Source: Oleispira sp036960605
Lineage (GTDB): Bacteria > Pseudomonadota > Gammaproteobacteria > Pseudomonadales > Oceanobacteraceae
DNA length: 64,000 bases
Assembly (NCBI GenBank): GCA_036960605.1
Contig: JBALXI010000014.1
Span: forward strand, 1 to 64,000
Reading direction: 5' to 3'
Of the stretch, positions 62,234 to 64,000 are shown one piece after another (the stretch's first letter is position 1; each line of letters opens with the position of its first letter). A model generated the notes under the pieces. The model had not been told where the DNA came from. It made no database searches and saw only the letters and a list, made by a program, of their open reading frames with translations. The position numbers and the translations under genes are program-made.

Positions 62234-62899
62234 GTGAATGATCAGCAACTAGCGGGCATTGGGATGACGTCTCAACGCACTCGTAATCGTTTAATACAGC
62301 GCTTGCGTGATAACGGCATTGAAAACCAACAAGTATTAGATGTAATGTCTTCGACGCCGCGTCATCTATTTATTGATGAAGCGTTAGCGCATCGTGCGTA
62401 TGAAGATACCGCGCTGCCGATTGGTAATGGTCAAACCATTAGCCAGCCTTATATCGTTGCTAAAATGACCGAACTGCTATTGGCTGCAGGGCCATTAAAT
62501 AATGTACTTGAAATCGGCACCGGGTCTGGTTATCAAACCGCTATTTTGGCCCCCTTGGTAAAAAGACTTTATAGTGTTGAGCGTATTGAGCCTTTATTGA
62601 ATAAAGCGCGGCTGCGTATTCGCCAATTAAAATTGAATAATGTCAGCTTTAAACTTTCAGATGGCCACTGGGGCTGGGAACAGTCAGGTCCCTACGACGG
62701 TATTATTGCGGCGGCTGCACCGGAAGATATTCCGCAAGGTCTGCTCGATCAAATGGCCGATGGCGGTCGCATGGTATTACCCGTTGGCGGCGAGAAGCAA
62801 TCTTTAGTATTGGTGACTCGAAAGGGTGATCATTGGCAGCGTAACGTTTTAGAAGACGTAAAGTTTGTGCCCTTTTTAGCGGGTATTAAAAAATCTTAG
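62234..62899 (+). CDS. pcm: Protein-L-isoaspartate O-methyltransferase
   Basis: A 221-residue repair methyltransferase starting at GTG. The S-adenosylmethionine motif VLEIGTGSGYQTAILAPLV (about 84-102) and TALPIGNGQTISQPYIVA, RLYSVERIEPL and GPYDGIIAAAAPEDIP match PIMT. It is followed by a strong terminator, so the downstream membrane-protein gene is a separate unit. Confidence 0.96.
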   Translation: MNDQQLAGIGMTSQRTRNRLIQRLRDNGIENQQVLDVMSSTPRHLFIDEALAHRAYEDTALPIGNGQTISQPYIVAKMTELLLAAGPLNNVLEIGTGSGYQTAILAPLVKRLYSVERIEPLLNKARLRIRQLKLNNVSFKLSDGHWGWEQSGPYDGIIAAAAPEDIPQGLLDQMADGGRMVLPVGGEKQSLVLVTRKGDHWQRNVLEDVKFVPFLAGIKKS

Positions 62900-62933
62900 C
62901 TAAATAGGCGCAATAGCGTTTAGAACACTTTGA

Positions 62934-62960
62934 AAAGCCTGCGACTGCAGGTTTTTTTTT
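62934..62960 (+). terminator. Terminator after pcm
   Basis: CCTGC and GCAGG pair across GACT with flanking AAAAG/TTTT pairing, followed by nine T residues. Confidence 0.88.
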
Positions 62961-63009
62961 AACACAATAAATCGAATGACAAAAAGCTAATAAAAAGTAG
63001 GGACTGAGT

Positions 63010-63918
63010 GTGAAGCATTTATGGTTGTATTTGAAAGGCATTGCCATGGGCAGTGCTGATGTGGTTCCAGGAGTCTCCGGTGGCACCATCGCGTTTATTA
63101 CCGGTATTTATACCGAATTATTGGATTCAATTAAGGCGGTTAATTTAAATGCCCTGATTACCTTGTTTAAACAGGGGCCTAAAGCCGCTTGGCAGGCCAT
63201 TAACGGCACCTTTTTAATCGTGCTGCTGGCCGGCATATTAACGGCCATCTTGTCTCTGGCGAAGGTTATTCACTACCTTCTAGACCATCACGCTATTTTA
63301 TTATGGTCTTTTTTCTTTGGTTTGATCCTCGCCTCAAGTCTGCATATGGGTAAGCAAATCAAACAGTGGCAAGGAGGGACCTTCTTTGCGCTATTAATAG
63401 GGGCTCTCTGTGCGGGCTTTATCAGTGTCGCCAGCCCGAGCAGTATCGACGCTAGCTACCTCAATATCTTCTTTGCCGGCAGCATCGCTATTTGTGCAAT
63501 GATTTTACCGGGCATCTCGGGCAGCTTCATTTTGTTGTTGATGGGTTTATATGCTCCCGTGCTTGCGGCCGTAAAGGGTTTAGAACTTGATATAATGCTG
63601 ATCTTTGCACTGGGTGCAGGACTTGGCTTGATGCTGTTTTCTCGCCTATTGAGTTGGTTATTGCATCATTATCAAGATTTGATGTTCAGTTTACTGACCG
63701 GTTTTATGCTGGGTGCTTTGCTAAAAGTATGGCCTTGGAAGGAAACTATAAGCTATAGACTTAACAGTAAAGGGCTTGAAGTACCCTTTGAACAGCTCAA
63801 TCGCTTGCCTGAATGGGTGAATAGTGATCAGATGATGTTGGCTTGCCTGCTGGCAGTCATCGGATTCACCTGTGTATTTTTGTTAGATAAAGTTTCTAAT
63901 CTTCAAGATAAAGACTAA
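63010..63918 (+). CDS. DUF368/PopT-type polyprenyl-phosphate transporter
   Basis: A 302-residue membrane protein with about eight to nine helices, starting at GTG. The two re-entrant family motifs are GIAMGSADVVPGVSGGTIAFITGIY (about 10-34; core VVPGVSGGT) and ICAMILPGISGSFILLLMGLY (core LPGISGS). DUF368 proteins are now known to recycle undecaprenyl phosphate across the inner membrane. Length fits the family. Confidence 0.9.
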   Translation: MKHLWLYLKGIAMGSADVVPGVSGGTIAFITGIYTELLDSIKAVNLNALITLFKQGPKAAWQAINGTFLIVLLAGILTAILSLAKVIHYLLDHHAILLWSFFFGLILASSLHMGKQIKQWQGGTFFALLIGALCAGFISVASPSSIDASYLNIFFAGSIAICAMILPGISGSFILLLMGLYAPVLAAVKGLELDIMLIFALGAGLGLMLFSRLLSWLLHHYQDLMFSLLTGFMLGALLKVWPWKETISYRLNSKGLEVPFEQLNRLPEWVNSDQMMLACLLAVIGFTCVFLLDKVSNLQDKD

Positions 63919-63946
63919 TAAAGACATAATCTGGATGGTTTCGTCG

Positions 63947-63974
63947 GCGTAGCGGAAATATATTTCCGCTACGC
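63947..63974. repeat. Perfect 28-bp palindrome
   Basis: The 14-base arm GCGTAGCGGAAATA is followed directly by its reverse complement, with no loop. It lies 29 bp after the DUF368 stop and is not followed by a T run, so it is more like a protein-binding site or a repeat-element end than a terminator. Confidence 0.7.
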
Positions 63975-64000
63975 TAGCCGCTATATGTCGGGATGTCAGT

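Overview
The window reads as chromosome of a marine, AT-leaning gammaproteobacterium of the Oceanospirillales/Pseudomonadales type. The evidence is the gene order (rpsP-rimM-trmD-rplS; pyrG-eno-ftsB-ispD-ispF-truD-surE-pcm), intracellular polyhydroxyalkanoate (PHA) metabolism (phasin, acyl-CoA synthetase, PhaZ), many envelope lipoproteins and beta-barrels, and many gammaproteobacterial DUF families. The genus is not proven from this sequence. No prophage, CRISPR array, insertion sequence, rRNA or tRNA gene was recognised.

Layout. 1-400 is a structured non-coding repeat. 401-3130 holds a GNAT acetyltransferase, a DMT exporter, a YbaK-type deacylase and a DUF3087 protein. 3138-7807 is the PHA/fatty-acid block plus a bile-acid-symporter-family carrier. 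8004-10950 is the S16/RimM/TrmD/L19 operon behind a clear sigma-70 promoter, followed by dsbC. 11081-11893 is a decayed Lgt-like gene. 12107-14604 encodes two lipoproteins. 14605-15700 is a 1.1-kb gene-free gap with five same-strand DnaA boxes. 15701-22239 holds DUF454, truC, a royal-jelly/yellow-type propeller protein, a DUF2007 protein, a DinB-like protein and a 997-residue metalloprotease-like outer-membrane protein. 22252-22480 is an inverted composite repeat. 22497-27571 holds a voltage-gated channel with an unusual filter, PhnA, SbmA/BacA, and a coupled amidase/short-chain dehydrogenase pair.

27700-34593 is an envelope/secretion region: the DUF6502-DUF5666 pair, a divergent trypsin-like protease behind a near-consensus promoter carrying operator-like palindromes, a small lipoprotein, a beta-barrel and a YjgN/DUF898 membrane protein. 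34588-41160 is a six-gene minus-strand operon: dihaem-type lipoprotein, DUF1501, TlpA-like thioredoxin, DUF4266, DUF3570 and ApbE. It looks like an extracytoplasmic redox module and contains a candidate flavinylation motif; I regard it as the best candidate for an incompletely described system.

41405-55041 mixes signalling (two GGDEF proteins), menA, a LETM1-like protein, RNA modification, two Nudix enzymes, a gamma-carbonic anhydrase, purT, a glycosyltransferase and a DMT exporter. It also holds small genes that are easily missed, including a 50-codon gene coupled to a pseudouridine synthase and a 14-codon leader directly before a Nudix gene. 55266-63918 is the housekeeping run pyrG, eno, ftsB, ispD, ispF, truD, surE, pcm and a DUF368/PopT-type transporter. 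A perfect 28-bp palindrome closes the window.
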